Shown here piece after piece: positions 33,428-42,521 of a DNA stretch of 64,000 bases. The DNA comes from Armatimonadota bacterium (GTDB lineage: Bacteria > Armatimonadota > Fimbriimonadia > Fimbriimonadales > GBS-DC), in contig JABWCR010000003.1 in NCBI GenBank assembly GCA_013359125.1, positions 124,001 to 188,000 on the forward strand. Direction: 5' to 3'. A program made the translations under genes and the position numbers. Position 1 is the stretch's first letter. The number at the start of each line of letters is the position of its first letter. The notes below the pieces were generated by a model that saw only the letters and a list, made by a program, of their open reading frames with translations, was not told the DNA's origin and made no database searches.

Positions 33428-36400
33428 CTAACAGCCGACGCCGAACTGCGACAGAACGATTGCCAGATCGACATCGTCCACGATTCCGTCGCCGTTGACG
33501 TCCTCGTTGAGCGGCCCAGACATGCCGAACGCCGACAGAACCCGCGCCAAGTCGATGTCGTCTACGCATCCGTCGCCGTTCACGTCGCCTAACAGCGGCT
33601 CCAGCCAGAATCCGCCCTTCAGCGCAAAGCCGCCGGGCGCCGTCTGCGGATTGACGTTGGCATCGTGCTGTCCTGCCGTGCCGCCGATGGTGAAGCCGCC
33701 GCCCGTGCTGAACGTGCCGCCGCCACCGTCAATGGTGTACCATGGCACTCTAGGCCCGAGCGCAACGTCGCAACAAATGGGCGTACGATAGGTCAGTTCC
33801 AATTGCCAGCAGAAGAGCGTTCCAGAATCGCCTCCGGCAACGTCTGCTATACGGATCTTCCAATCGCCGTTGGTCGCTTTTCCGTTCAAGCCAGAGAGCG
33901 CTTGATCGGGTCGGAAGGTGCCGGCAAAAGGCGCCGAACCGGACGAGATCGGCGTTGCGGCATCGTCGTCAAAGACCGTGAACGTGCCGCTACAGTTGTT
34001 TGCGCCAGAGCCAAAGTTATCGCCCGAACCGCCGCGGCGATTACTGAGAACGATCGCCGTGCCGTCCGGATGCACGAGGCTCACGACGAGGTCGCCGTTG
34101 AACGTATGATTGAAGCGTACTCGCACGCGGACCTTAGCGACTGCGTGCGCATCGGCAACGTTGATCGTGTGCTCTGTGGTCGTCAAGTCGGGCAGAGGCA
34201 CCGAGAGGTTGCCGCTGCTGTAGTTCAGCACAGCCGGCGCTCCCAGGTCTCCAAGGCGCAGCGTAAACTGCACGGTTCCAAGGTCGGTGGCTCCGTCCTG
34301 AAGCTGGAGCGTTACCGTTACGTTCTGGTCACAGTTCCCATATAGGGCGAAGCTGAACGGCCTGATGGCAGAAGAGCCGATGCCGATGACGCCGTAGTTT
34401 TGGCTGGGGGTGATGGGCAGCACGTTGGCGTTGCCTTGCATCGTTGCGACCAAGTTGACGGTTGCCGCGTTGCCGGTGTTTTCCAACGTTATGTTGTATA
34501 CGACGCCTTCGCCTGGATCGGGATTGTTGTTCCCGGGCAAGCACGATTCAGACATCAGCGAGACTGCTCCAATGCCGATGGCCGGTAGAGCGACCTCGGA
34601 ACCGTTGTAAACAACAAGGCCGAAGTCCTGATCCAGAGCGCCGCCGACGTTGGGCACGCCGTCGGAGTTGATGTTGGTCGCCTTTACGGTGATGGAGAAT
34701 GAACCTGTTACGCCAGCGGGCAGAAACACGCTTTCGACGTTGTTTCTGATGTCGGCCGTGCCGCCCGTTACGGAATTGGCTCCGGTGAAGACATTGCCCA
34801 GATAGGTTTGGCCGCCGACGGTAACTTCGAGGTCCAGATTGTTGTTGTAGGCCGCGCCGCTGGTGTTTCCGGGCGCGTCCGTCCATGCAAGCGTTACTCG
34901 AAACGGCTTCGTGTTGTCTAAGATCGTGCCAGTGAACGTCCTGGTCTGTCCGGTCGCCGTAAACATCTGCGCGCCGACCTGATCCTTCAGCACGCGGCCT
35001 GTTCCGTCGAAGGCGCGGCCCATGTCGGTCAACCCCATGCCTTGGCTGTTCGACGGCAGGTTGCCGCCTGCTCCGGTCCCAGTTATGTACCTTGCGGAGT
35101 TCATCAGAAATGCTTTGGTCATAGCCGGGCTGGGGGCGGCCAGACTCTGGTTGATGAAGAACTGCCGCACCAATGCCGCTGCGCCCGCGACTGCTGGGCA
35201 GGCATGGCTGGTGCCCGAGGAGGCCGTATACCACTGCTGGCCCGCTGGGAAGAAGATACTGCCGACGCCGCCGCAGACGTTACTGCCGTTGTAACAGGGA
35301 TCGGCTTGTCCGTTTGCAGGCGGATTGGCCACCTGATAGACCCCTCCGGTTACGTGCGTGCCCGGAGCGACGATGTCGGGCTTGATGCGGCCATCCGTGC
35401 ATGGGCCTCGACTGGAGAAGCCGATGATGTCGTTGAGATTGTCCGCCCCCGAATCGGGGATCGCGCAACCATCGCTCCCGCCGAACGGATGCACGTTTTC
35501 GGACGCGCCGACCGTGATGACGTTCTTTCCTGTAGCCGGCGAGCCAATCGTGGTCGAACCGGAACCCGAGTTTCCGGCGGCGAAGACGATCACCATCTCT
35601 TGATTGCCGGCGTTAGGCACAGCCGAACCGGCAGGCTGTGCGTCGCGCACTAAAAAGTCATATCTCTGCGCGTTTGTATTGTATGCGCCGCCCACTGCCG
35701 CGCCCCAGCTGTTGGTGCTGATTCGCGCGGTATCCCGATAGGCTCGGCTCTGAAGATTTTCAAAGTCAGGGTTTGTAAAGCCGGGGTCAAAAATGACGGA
35801 CCCGCCTACTTTTACAAACGGACAGACTCCAAGGCCGTACCGAAAGCCAGAAGCGTCGGCATGGGGGAAGCCTGAACTATTGTTGTATCCCGCCACTATA
35901 AAGGCGTCGATAGTGCCGTGGCCCGCACAGCCGCGGCCCGTGTGCGATCCGACGGTGCCTTCATTGCGATGGTAGGCCACTCGGCTTGTGCCGGGTCGCA
36001 CGCCGTTCACGTAAAGGCCAAAGTGGTTGGGCGAGGTGGTCGCGTTGTCGATTCCCTGGTCGGACACATCGACCGTGAAACCCGAGGCCGTAAACTGCGC
36101 CTGGGTAAAGCCCTTTGTGCCGAGCCAGGCCAAGTAGCCCGGGCCGGTGGGGACATTGCCCGTGATATTGCCCGAAATGATCTGATTCTGCCGCTCGTCG
36201 AGCAACTCTGGCTCGATGTAAGGATGGATCGAAACGACATCGGGGAGCGCGGCGACCTGATCCAGCTCGGCCTTTGACAGGCGAACGGTCAGATTGTAGT
36301 ACCCCATGCTATGGTCGGAGACGATCGTTTCGCCGCCCAGATGCTTGATCAAAGCATCGCCCGCGTCGTTGCTCTTCTCGTCGCGCACGCGCTGGATTTC

Positions 36401-37123
36401 GAATGCCTCGACCGGCAATCGTATGGCGTTCGGATGGATTCGGAACTCCTCGTAGAAAGGCGCCTCCCACTGAACGTGCGCCGCGTTGCGCGATTCGGTC
36501 TGCAAGGCGCTCAGCGAGGCAAAATCGCCGTAGACGAGGTAGGCGTTTTCTGGGATATAGGCGATGCGTTGCACGCCCCAGCCCTCCAACTGATCGATCC
36601 ACGCCTGGCGGATCGGTCCGTTAAACTGAATCAGATGCAGCCGCTTGCCGTCGAATCCCTCGATCTGCGATCGGTACTTTTGGCCGCTGGGGATCGTCGT
36701 ATCGATCTGCTCGACGTTCAGATAAACGACGTTCATGTCGTCGCGAAGCTCGATGCTTGGTCGCCCTATGAGTTGGCGAGCCAGTTCGGTCGAGACCTCG
36801 AACAGTTGGAACGAGCCGTAGTCGTCCAACATCCGTCCGCCCGCGTCCAGAATCTCTCGCGAGGCTTCGGGCGTCTTGGACAGAAATTTGTGCTTGTCGC
36901 CCGGGCTAAAGTAGCCGTCTATCGGTATTGGCAACGGCTCCGGTTTGTTTGCGTTTCGGCTTGGCGGCTGGGGTTTCTCGGCGACGCCGATCTTTTCGGC
37001 AACGGTCGAGAGAGCAACGGCAAGCGGCGCCTTTGGTTCGGTCAGCGATATCGTTCCGACCGATGCGGCGACCGTCGCGATCAATAGTCCCAAAGCGCCG
37101 ACCCAGCGTCTTTTGTCGGTCAT
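33428..37123 (-). CDS. Secreted subtilisin-like protease with P-domain and dockerin-like tag
   Basis: 1231 residues. An N-terminal signal or membrane segment (about 8-27) and a long propeptide come first. The S8 catalytic triad is Asp355 (VSDQGID), His402 (CAGHGTI) and Ser639 (GTSHACPAVAGAAAL). Beta-rich domains follow. A proprotein-convertase-like P-domain (about 1010-1140, with FNHTFNGDLVVSLVHPDGT and GDWKIRIADVAGGDSGTLFCWQLEL) comes next. Two calcium-binding repeats end the protein (DVNGDGCVDDIDLARVLSAFG and DVNGDGIVDDVDLAIVLSQFG). AAGGAGA precedes the ATG. It probably degrades external protein and is held at or released from the surface by its tag. Confidence 0.92.
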   Translation of the reverse strand: MTDKRRWVGALGLLIATVAASVGTISLTEPKAPLAVALSTVAEKIGVAEKPQPPSRNANKPEPLPIPIDGYFSPGDKHKFLSKTPEASREILDAGGRMLDDYGSFQLFEVSTELARQLIGRPSIELRDDMNVVYLNVEQIDTTIPSGQKYRSQIEGFDGKRLHLIQFNGPIRQAWIDQLEGWGVQRIAYIPENAYLVYGDFASLSALQTESRNAAHVQWEAPFYEEFRIHPNAIRLPVEAFEIQRVRDEKSNDAGDALIKHLGGETIVSDHSMGYYNLTVRLSKAELDQVAALPDVVSIHPYIEPELLDERQNQIISGNITGNVPTGPGYLAWLGTKGFTQAQFTASGFTVDVSDQGIDNATTSPNHFGLYVNGVRPGTSRVAYHRNEGTVGSHTGRGCAGHGTIDAFIVAGYNNSSGFPHADASGFRYGLGVCPFVKVGGSVIFDPGFTNPDFENLQSRAYRDTARISTNSWGAAVGGAYNTNAQRYDFLVRDAQPAGSAVPNAGNQEMVIVFAAGNSGSGSTTIGSPATGKNVITVGASENVHPFGGSDGCAIPDSGADNLNDIIGFSSRGPCTDGRIKPDIVAPGTHVTGGVYQVANPPANGQADPCYNGSNVCGGVGSIFFPAGQQWYTASSGTSHACPAVAGAAALVRQFFINQSLAAPSPAMTKAFLMNSARYITGTGAGGNLPSNSQGMGLTDMGRAFDGTGRVLKDQVGAQMFTATGQTRTFTGTILDNTKPFRVTLAWTDAPGNTSGAAYNNNLDLEVTVGGQTYLGNVFTGANSVTGGTADIRNNVESVFLPAGVTGSFSITVKATNINSDGVPNVGGALDQDFGLVVYNGSEVALPAIGIGAVSLMSESCLPGNNNPDPGEGVVYNITLENTGNAATVNLVATMQGNANVLPITPSQNYGVIGIGSSAIRPFSFALYGNCDQNVTVTLQLQDGATDLGTVQFTLRLGDLGAPAVLNYSSGNLSVPLPDLTTTEHTINVADAHAVAKVRVRVRFNHTFNGDLVVSLVHPDGTAIVLSNRRGGSGDNFGSGANNCSGTFTVFDDDAATPISSGSAPFAGTFRPDQALSGLNGKATNGDWKIRIADVAGGDSGTLFCWQLELTYRTPICCDVALGPRVPWYTIDGGGGTFSTGGGFTIGGTAGQHDANVNPQTAPGGFALKGGFWLEPLLGDVNGDGCVDDIDLARVLSAFGMSGPLNEDVNGDGIVDDVDLAIVLSQFGVGC

Positions 37124-37153
37124 GGCAATTCTCCTTTTGGTCGTATCGATCGT

Positions 37154-38497
37154 CTACTTGCGAGCCTTGGTCTCGAGGAGTTGCTCGATTAGCTGATAGA
37201 GCCGCTCCAGTTCGCCCTTCATCTCGGCGTTTTGACCGCGCAACAGGTCGATCTGCCGCTGTTGCTCCTTGATCGCCTGAACGGTTACGGGGACGATGCG
37301 CCCATAGTCGATGGCGACCGCTTTGCCGTTCTCGTCGTAATTGATGATCTCGGGCAGGACTTGCTCGACTTCTTCGATGATGAAGCCCAAGTCCAGCGTG
37401 CCGCCGTACTCCTGCTTCCAGCGAAATCGAACGCCTTCGAGCTGCATGACTTTTGCTATTGCGCTCTCGATGGGATGGATTTCCTCTTTCCAGTCGCGAG
37501 AGGAGTAGGTCGTCCATTGATTGGCCCGACCCCTTCCATCCGCATTCGCTAGGTTCGGAAGATCGATGCGAAAAGCGGCTGCCGCAAGTCCAATACCCAC
37601 GCCGACGTAACCGTTTCCGGCCTCGACCGACAGTCGCGGAGTCCCGCCGCCGCTGTTGTCTACCACGGCCCAGCGATTGCCGGCCGAATCGAGACCGAAA
37701 AACCACTCTTTTTGAGGGTTGTTCGCTCTCACGCCGGCGAAGCCATTCGCTGTCGTTGTCCTTAGCAACATCCGGACGGGCGCCGTATCGTCCACATGGA
37801 GTTTGTCTAAAGGCGAGGCCGCGCCAGTCCCGATTCCCAAGAAACCGTTGGCCATTAGAGACATGATCGGAGTGGTGCCGATTCCCGAGTCGGAATACCA
37901 TCGGAACGGCCCTCCATTGGTGACAAAACGCATCCAGGAGCTGGCGATTTGCTGGTAAAGCCCCAGGTCTGTGGTGGCGGTTAGCGCCGCGCCGCCTCTC
38001 TGGATAACGCCGCTGCCCACATGAATACGACCGTTGACATCTAAGGTTTGAATGGGAGAGGGAGTGCCTATTCCAACCGAGCCGGGATAGTTGACGGTGT
38101 TTCCGACCGTCTGCCAAGGTCCGGCCGAATAGAGCGAATAGGGCGCAGCGGTGATCGGCTGGCGCGGCGCGACGATGTTGTAACTGCCGCCTCCGCTGGG
38201 CCGAACGGCCAACTGAAGCCACCGAGGAGCGCCCATGAACGGAGCCGCCCCAAAGTTCAGTTCGACCGTAAAGGTGCCCTTGGTCACCGTAACGTTGTTG
38301 ACGGCAAGGGGTCCGGCGACTATGTTGCCTGCCGTGAGTGCGTCGTATAACCAAAACTGGAAGTCGAAATTACCGTTGGCGAATCCGGTCGAATCCTTCA
38401 ACTGACCCTGGTAAACCCAGTTTGGACCTTGGGAGTAGAGCGAGCAGACCACGGTAACGGCTGCGAGCAACGACAGAAGTAAGCGTGCATGACGCAT
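37154..38497 (-). CDS. Exported protein with C-terminal peptidase-S74-like chaperone domain
   Basis: 447 residues. Signal peptide MRHARLLLSLLAAVTVVCSLYSQ. The N-terminal module (WVYQGQLKDSTGFANGNFDF) matches that of the protein at 24238, with VGIGT-type repeats after it. The last 116 residues, from SSRDWKEEIHPIESAIAKVMQLEGV (residue 332), fit the S74 intramolecular chaperone. That domain trimerises fibres and cuts itself off at the Ser near its start. The end is a coiled coil (about 410-445). AAGGAGGG precedes the ATG. The protease gene follows 30 bases downstream on the same strand. Confidence 0.85.
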   Translation of the reverse strand: MRHARLLLSLLAAVTVVCSLYSQGPNWVYQGQLKDSTGFANGNFDFQFWLYDALTAGNIVAGPLAVNNVTVTKGTFTVELNFGAAPFMGAPRWLQLAVRPSGGGSYNIVAPRQPITAAPYSLYSAGPWQTVGNTVNYPGSVGIGTPSPIQTLDVNGRIHVGSGVIQRGGAALTATTDLGLYQQIASSWMRFVTNGGPFRWYSDSGIGTTPIMSLMANGFLGIGTGAASPLDKLHVDDTAPVRMLLRTTTANGFAGVRANNPQKEWFFGLDSAGNRWAVVDNSGGGTPRLSVEAGNGYVGVGIGLAAAAFRIDLPNLANADGRGRANQWTTYSSRDWKEEIHPIESAIAKVMQLEGVRFRWKQEYGGTLDLGFIIEEVEQVLPEIINYDENGKAVAIDYGRIVPVTVQAIKEQQRQIDLLRGQNAEMKGELERLYQLIEQLLETKARK

Positions 38498-38636
38498 CTT
38501 GGGCGCCCTCCTTGAGAATCTTGCGAGCCAGTGCCCGCAGTGCGATGAAGGGTTATTCCCCGTTTGAGGCTGAGATTCCTTCCTTGGCCATTGATTTTTT
38601 CGCCGAATCCTGGAATATCATCCTTGGAGTCTAGAC

Positions 38637-38912
38637 ATGATCTGGTTTCTTGGGCTGCTTTCCGTCTTGTTCGGAGCCGCGGGCTTGGTTTACCGCGATC
38701 CGAAGTGCTTGTCGGCTGCGTTCGGATTTGCGATGCTTAGCTTGGCGCCGATGGCCTCCCTGCCTGTCGCCGCGGCGCTAATGGCGACCTGCGCCGCGAT
38801 GGCCGTCTTTATGGTCGCTTTGGATCGAAAGCCTGTCCGTTCTCTAAGACGCTTCCATCTTGCAGCGTGTAGACCCTATTCGCATACTCCAGCGTCTGAG
38901 GATCGTGGGTAA
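38637..38912 (+). CDS. Possible small membrane protein
   Basis: 91 residues. Two or three hydrophobic segments occupy residues 2-60 (MIWFLGLLSVLFGAAGLVY, then a long Ala/Leu/Met stretch). The rest is basic and probably not folded. The last 104 bases overlap the convergent ABC ATPase gene, which is unusual even here. A TATCAT box lies 15 bases before the ATG. No family recognised. Confidence 0.4.
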   Translation: MIWFLGLLSVLFGAAGLVYRDPKCLSAAFGFAMLSLAPMASLPVAAALMATCAAMAVFMVALDRKPVRSLRRFHLAACRPYSHTPASEDRG

Positions 38913-39486
38913 CCAATACGACTGCGCCCTCTCCGCGATGAGCGTTGAGCAGTTCGACCACGTGCATTCCGTTCTCTCGATCCAATGATGCGGTCGGCTC
39001 ATCGGCAAAGATCACGGCCGGATCGTTGATCAGCGCTCTGGCTATGCAAGCTCTTTGCCTCTCGCCGCCCGATAAGGCCGCTGGAAATCGATGCGCTTTG
39101 TCGCCCAAACCCAGATCGATCAGGAGTTCCATTGCCTTCGTTCTCGACCGCTTGGCATCCATAGCGGGCGCCAACACGTTCTCCAAGACGTTCAAATAGC
39201 CCAAGAGATAGGGCTGTTGGAACACAAAGCCAAAACGGGCTCGGCGCAGAAAGCTCCGCTCGCTGTCGCCCATCTTGGAGTAGTCCGCTCCTTTGAAGGA
39301 AATCTGACCGGAAGTTGCAATCTTAAGGCCGCTGAGGAGGTAGAGCAACGAGCTCTTTCCGGAGCCGGACGGCCCCAGTATGCCGATGAATTCGCCGGGA
39401 TCAATGATCAGGCTCAGATCGTGCACCGCGCGCACGATGCGATCGCCGTCTTGGTAATCCAGCTCTGCCTGATGAGCCACGATCAT
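38809..39486 (-). CDS. ABC transporter ATPase, LolD/MacB type
   Basis: 225 residues. Walker A GPSGSGKSS (about 39-47), signature LSGGERQRACIARA, Walker B VIFADEPTASLD and the His switch VLVTHDPQTL are intact. The family powers FtsX-type permeases that move lipoproteins or peptides from the inner membrane. The start is the ATG at 39486, sharing one base with the stop of the permease gene (TGATG); a TTG one codon earlier is less likely. Confidence 0.93.
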   Translation of the reverse strand: MIVAHQAELDYQDGDRIVRAVHDLSLIIDPGEFIGILGPSGSGKSSLLYLLSGLKIATSGQISFKGADYSKMGDSERSFLRRARFGFVFQQPYLLGYLNVLENVLAPAMDAKRSRTKAMELLIDLGLGDKAHRFPAALSGGERQRACIARALINDPAVIFADEPTASLDRENGMHVVELLNAHRGEGAVVLVTHDPQTLEYANRVYTLQDGSVLENGQAFDPKRP

Positions 39487-40640
39487 CAAACGATTTTCCT
39501 CTCGACTATGGCCACAGGATCAAATCGCCGGAGCCTCCATGCGATGGTGCCCGCCGCAAAGGCGAGCACGAACACGGGCACAGGCAGCGTATAGAGGTAG
39601 GGCATCCACTCATCAGGCTTGAGCACCAAACCGCGGGGTTCCATCGCCCACTCTCGAACAGCGGTCATGACCGCATAGGCCGTTATCGCCCCGGTCGCCC
39701 AACCCAGCGTTACGACGACCAAAGTCTCGCCCACCACCCTACGAAGCAGGGCAGCCCGCGTGAATCCGATCGCCTGCAGAAGCCCAAACTCGACGATTCT
39801 CTGTTGAAAATAAATGTTGGCCAGCATCCCCATCATTACCGAGAGCATCAGGGCGATCACCACAACGACAATGTTGATGATGAAATAGAGGTTGCGAAAC
39901 GAGCGATGCGTCTCCTCAACGATCAGGCCATATGTCCAAACTCGGGCGCGTTTGCCCTTGAACTGTTCCTCAAGCCAGCGATCCATCCGCTTCTGATCGC
40001 GAGGCGATTCCGCAAAGAGCAGCAGATTGTTCAGCGCCGGATAGAAGTTCTGGTCGACAAACTCGTAAGAGGCCAGCCCGAGCCATACGTCGCCGCTCAA
40101 ACGACCGACCAGCCTGACAGGTGTCGGCGCAAACTGATCGGGAGTCAGCGGAGAGAGCACGGTGTCGCCCAGTTTTAGTCCCTTGTTGCGCATTACAGGG
40201 TCGGAAAGCGCGACGGCGGCCTCGCCCGGCCCTGGGAATCTTCCCTCGGCGAGATTAGTCTTACAGTAGGCGGCCATTTTGGGCATCTCCTCCTGTCTAA
40301 GCCCAAAGATGACAAACGGCATCCGGCCAACGATCGTCTGGGCGTTCATCACGCAGACGCTGGTTTCAAAGGTCTCTTTCAGGCCGGGGGCCTGCCTCGC
40401 CAGCACGCCCAGTTCGGGCTGCAAATCGCCCGAGCCGCGAGGGGTGATGGCGGCAAAGAATCGGTTATAGTCGTAAATCTTGAGAATCGTGCCGTCGATC
40501 GAGCGCAACAGCGCGATCACGCCGGCAATGGTCAGCCCGGCCAAGGCCAGCACGACGATCAGGGGTATCGCTCGACCGGGATTCCGCCGAAGAAAGAGAG
40601 AGATCGAGAGGGGATGCCCCTTGATAGGAGGCGGCGTCAC
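39486..40640 (-). CDS. ABC transporter permease, FtsX/MacB type
   Basis: 384 residues from the GTG at 40640, which overlaps the upstream stop (GTGA). One membrane helix near the N-terminus (about 22-44, IPLIVVLALAGLTIAGVIALL) precedes a large periplasmic domain. Three helices lie near the C-terminus, including LYFIINIVVVVIALMLSVMMGMLANIYF. This is the standard FtsX-like layout. With the ATPase at 38809 it probably forms a Lol- or MacB-like transporter. A frame reading further upstream covers the isomerase gene and is not real. Confidence 0.88.
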   Translation of the reverse strand: MTPPPIKGHPLSISLFLRRNPGRAIPLIVVLALAGLTIAGVIALLRSIDGTILKIYDYNRFFAAITPRGSGDLQPELGVLARQAPGLKETFETSVCVMNAQTIVGRMPFVIFGLRQEEMPKMAAYCKTNLAEGRFPGPGEAAVALSDPVMRNKGLKLGDTVLSPLTPDQFAPTPVRLVGRLSGDVWLGLASYEFVDQNFYPALNNLLLFAESPRDQKRMDRWLEEQFKGKRARVWTYGLIVEETHRSFRNLYFIINIVVVVIALMLSVMMGMLANIYFQQRIVEFGLLQAIGFTRAALLRRVVGETLVVVTLGWATGAITAYAVMTAVREWAMEPRGLVLKPDEWMPYLYTLPVPVFVLAFAAGTIAWRLRRFDPVAIVERKIV

Positions 40641-41377
40641 AGCGCGCCGATGCGCTCCAGATACTGAACCGAGGCCTCCACGCGCTCCAAAACCTGGGAT
40701 TCGGTTGGACTTTCGCCTTCGATGCCTTCCAACTCCATGGCGCACGGACCATCGAAGCCTGCCTCGTCCAATATTGTGAAGATGCGTGGAAAATCGACTA
40801 TCCCATCTCCCAAAGGTGGAAAGTTGAAGTCCCGATAGTTCCCCTCGGTGTCCTTCAGATGCAGGCTGACGACCGCCGGCATCGCTTTGGTCAACTCCTC
40901 GCAGGCATCCGCGCTCTTGTTGTAGTAATAGATGTTGGCGGTATCGAAGTTGTAGCGCACGTGCGGCGAGTTAATGGCTTCCAGCGTTTGGAGGGCGATT
41001 TCCGCGTTGTGAGCCAGTTCTGGATGGGTCTCTATCGCGATGACAACGCCGTTCGCCCCGGCGATCTCGCCCAACTCGCGCATCTTTTTGATGATTTGAT
41101 CGCTCTTTTCGTGAAGGCTCAAGAATGCGATCTTTGCGCCAAGCCGTGCAACGGTCTTAAAGGCTTGCTCGGCCTTCTGAGCGTCCCATTCGACGATTTC
41201 TCTGGGAAGCATCAGGCTCGAAACTTTCATGTCTGCCTGCTCCAACTTGCTTTTGACGCTCTCTGGGTCGTCGGGCAAGGGCAATTCGACATGCTTGACG
41301 CCCAAAGACGGCAAGTGATCCCAGATTCGAGACGGGTAGGGTCCGTAGCTAGCCGCGTTGCAGGAGATGACTCTCAT
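40637..41377 (-). CDS. Sugar phosphate isomerase/epimerase-like TIM-barrel protein
   Basis: 246 residues, of the xylose-isomerase-like (AP endonuclease 2) superfamily. Likely metal ligands are Glu in VVIAIETHPELAH, Asp and His in VRYNFDTAN and VVSLHLKD, and Glu near the end in CAMELEG. The substrate is unknown; inosose, ketose or hydroxypyruvate relatives are all possible. It heads the three-gene minus-strand run with the FtsX/LolD pair, although no functional link is obvious. A TATAAT ends only 2 bases before its ATG. Confidence 0.82.
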   Translation of the reverse strand: MRVISCNAASYGPYPSRIWDHLPSLGVKHVELPLPDDPESVKSKLEQADMKVSSLMLPREIVEWDAQKAEQAFKTVARLGAKIAFLSLHEKSDQIIKKMRELGEIAGANGVVIAIETHPELAHNAEIALQTLEAINSPHVRYNFDTANIYYYNKSADACEELTKAMPAVVSLHLKDTEGNYRDFNFPPLGDGIVDFPRIFTILDEAGFDGPCAMELEGIEGESPTESQVLERVEASVQYLERIGAL

Positions 41378-41389
41378 TGATTATAAAGA

Positions 41390-41407
41390 GGGCGGCTTTC
41401 GCCGCCC
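41390..41407 (-). terminator. Terminator of the small membrane protein gene
   Basis: On the minus strand GGGCGGC, tetraloop GAAA, GCCGCCC, then TCTTTAT. It lies 10 bases after the stop at 41417. The T-rich tail runs directly into the TATAAT of the next gene (41385-41380). Confidence 0.8.
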
Positions 41408-41416
41408 AATGGATCG

Positions 41417-41626
41417 TCAGTCGTCCAACAGCCTTCGCGTTCCCCCGTTCAACGCTTTAGGGCCGCCGGTTACCAGTCTGTACACGACCACCGCCGCGAA
41501 GGCGATGATGCCGAGCGTGATCAGCGACTTGGCCAGGCTCAGCACAATGCCAAGCAGGCTTAGCGCCAGCTTCACCGCGATAAACGCCACGATGATTGTC
41601 AGAACGAGCTTGATCAGATTTCCCAT
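41417..41626 (-). CDS. Small hydrophobic membrane protein
   Basis: 69 residues, starting MGNLIKLVLTIIVAFIAVKL. One long or two short membrane helices span about residues 4-50, followed by a charged tail (RLVTGGPKALNGGTRRLLDD). AAGGGGG precedes the ATG. It has its own promoter (TAGAAT at 41677-41672), a palindrome over the expected start of transcription and its own terminator, so it is a regulated single-gene unit. No family recognised. Confidence 0.75.
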   Translation of the reverse strand: MGNLIKLVLTIIVAFIAVKLALSLLGIVLSLAKSLITLGIIAFAAVVVYRLVTGGPKALNGGTRRLLDD

Positions 41627-41640
41627 TCTTTTCCCCCTTG

Positions 41641-41669
41641 TTGCGATCGATCGTTCTCGATCGTCGCAA
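41641..41669. promoter_or_regulatory. Candidate operator palindrome
   Basis: TTGCGATCGATCG (41641-41653) and CGATCGTCGCAA (41658-41669) form a 12-bp inverted repeat with one extra T. It starts 2 bases after the minus-strand -10 box TAGAAT and covers the expected start of transcription, as CIRCE does at groES. It could be the site of an unknown repressor. It is also 27 bases from the kdsA -10 box. Confidence 0.5.
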
Positions 41670-41671
41670 CG

Positions 41672-41677
41672 ATTCTA
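41672..41677 (-). promoter_or_regulatory. -10 box of the small membrane protein gene
   Basis: TAGAAT on the minus strand, 45 bases before the ATG at 41626. This leaves a leader with a Shine-Dalgarno site. Confidence 0.45.
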
Positions 41678-41696
41678 CCCAAAGATGCGGGTCGGG

Positions 41697-41702
41697 TATA
41701 TT
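41697..41702 (+). promoter_or_regulatory. -10 box, leaderless start of kdsA
   Basis: TATATT, 6 bases before the ATG at 41709. Confidence 0.5.
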
Positions 41703-41708
41703 CGGCTC

Positions 41709-42521
41709 ATGGTGGAGATTGGCGGCGCAAAGTTCGGCGGGGAGCGCTTGGCGCTCATCGCAGGCCCCTGCGTCGCTGAGAGCCTTGACCTGTGCCGTCA
41801 GATTGCCGAGACGATGAGGTCGATCTGCGCTCGCTTCGACATTCCTTATGTCTTTAAGGCGTCTTTCGACAAGGCCAATCGCTCGTCCGGAGCCTCGCGC
41901 AGGGGACCGGGGATCGACGCCGGGCTGGAGGTTCTCTCGCGCATACGCTCGGAGTTCGATCTGCCCGTTACGACCGACGTGCACGAGCCGTCTCAGTGCG
42001 CTCCAGTAGCCGAAGTCGTCGATTTGTTGCAGATACCCGCGTTCTTGTGCCGTCAGACCGATCTGTTGGAAGCCGCGGCCCGTACGGGCAGGGCCGTGAA
42101 CGTTAAAAAGGGCCAGTTCCTTGCTCCAGAAGATTGCAAAAACATCGTGGTCAAGTTAGAATCGGCGGGCTGCAACCAAATCTTGCTGACCGAGCGCGGC
42201 ACGACATTCGGATATCGCGCTCTGATCGTGGATATGGCCGGGATACCGGTAATGAGGAGTTTTGGGTGTCCGGTTGTGTTCGACGCCACTCACAGCGCTC
42301 AGCGGCCCGGCGCATTGGGCGATCAGACGGGCGGCCATCGAGAATCGATCCCCACCATGGCGAGCGCGGCGGTGGCGGCCGGCGTCGATGCGATCTTTAT
42401 GGAGGTCCATCCCGACCCGGAAAATGCTTGGAGCGATGCAGCGACCCAATGGCCCTTAGGCCAAGCCGAAGCGCTGCTCAGATCGCTTGTTCGGATAAGG
42501 CAGGCCCTTCGGGATTCATAG
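41709..42521 (+). CDS. kdsA: 3-deoxy-8-phosphooctulonate (Kdo-8-P) synthase
   Basis: 270 residues. It condenses phosphoenolpyruvate and arabinose-5-phosphate to Kdo-8-phosphate for lipopolysaccharide. Cys21 in IAGPCVAES marks the metal-dependent class; the metal-free E. coli type has Asn there. The other expected ligands are also present: His in FDATHSAQRPG, Glu in IFMEVHPDP and Asp in AWSDAATQ. The start is the ATG at 41709, 6 bases after TATATT. Its presence supports a lipopolysaccharide-like outer membrane. The last 44 bases overlap the convergent glycosyltransferase gene. Confidence 0.95.
   Translation: MVEIGGAKFGGERLALIAGPCVAESLDLCRQIAETMRSICARFDIPYVFKASFDKANRSSGASRRGPGIDAGLEVLSRIRSEFDLPVTTDVHEPSQCAPVAEVVDLLQIPAFLCRQTDLLEAAARTGRAVNVKKGQFLAPEDCKNIVVKLESAGCNQILLTERGTTFGYRALIVDMAGIPVMRSFGCPVVFDATHSAQRPGALGDQTGGHRESIPTMASAAVAAGVDAIFMEVHPDPENAWSDAATQWPLGQAEALLRSLVRIRQALRDS

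Noticed and set aside
36906-38354. A 482-residue minus-strand frame overlapping the S74-type gene
   Set aside because: It is extremely rich in Arg, Ser and Gln with no fold-like pattern, and it overlaps two well-supported genes in another frame.
40641-40745. An N-terminal extension of the FtsX-type permease
   Set aside because: It runs through the isomerase gene in the wrong frame; the GTG at 40640 overlaps that gene's stop and gives the expected helix position.
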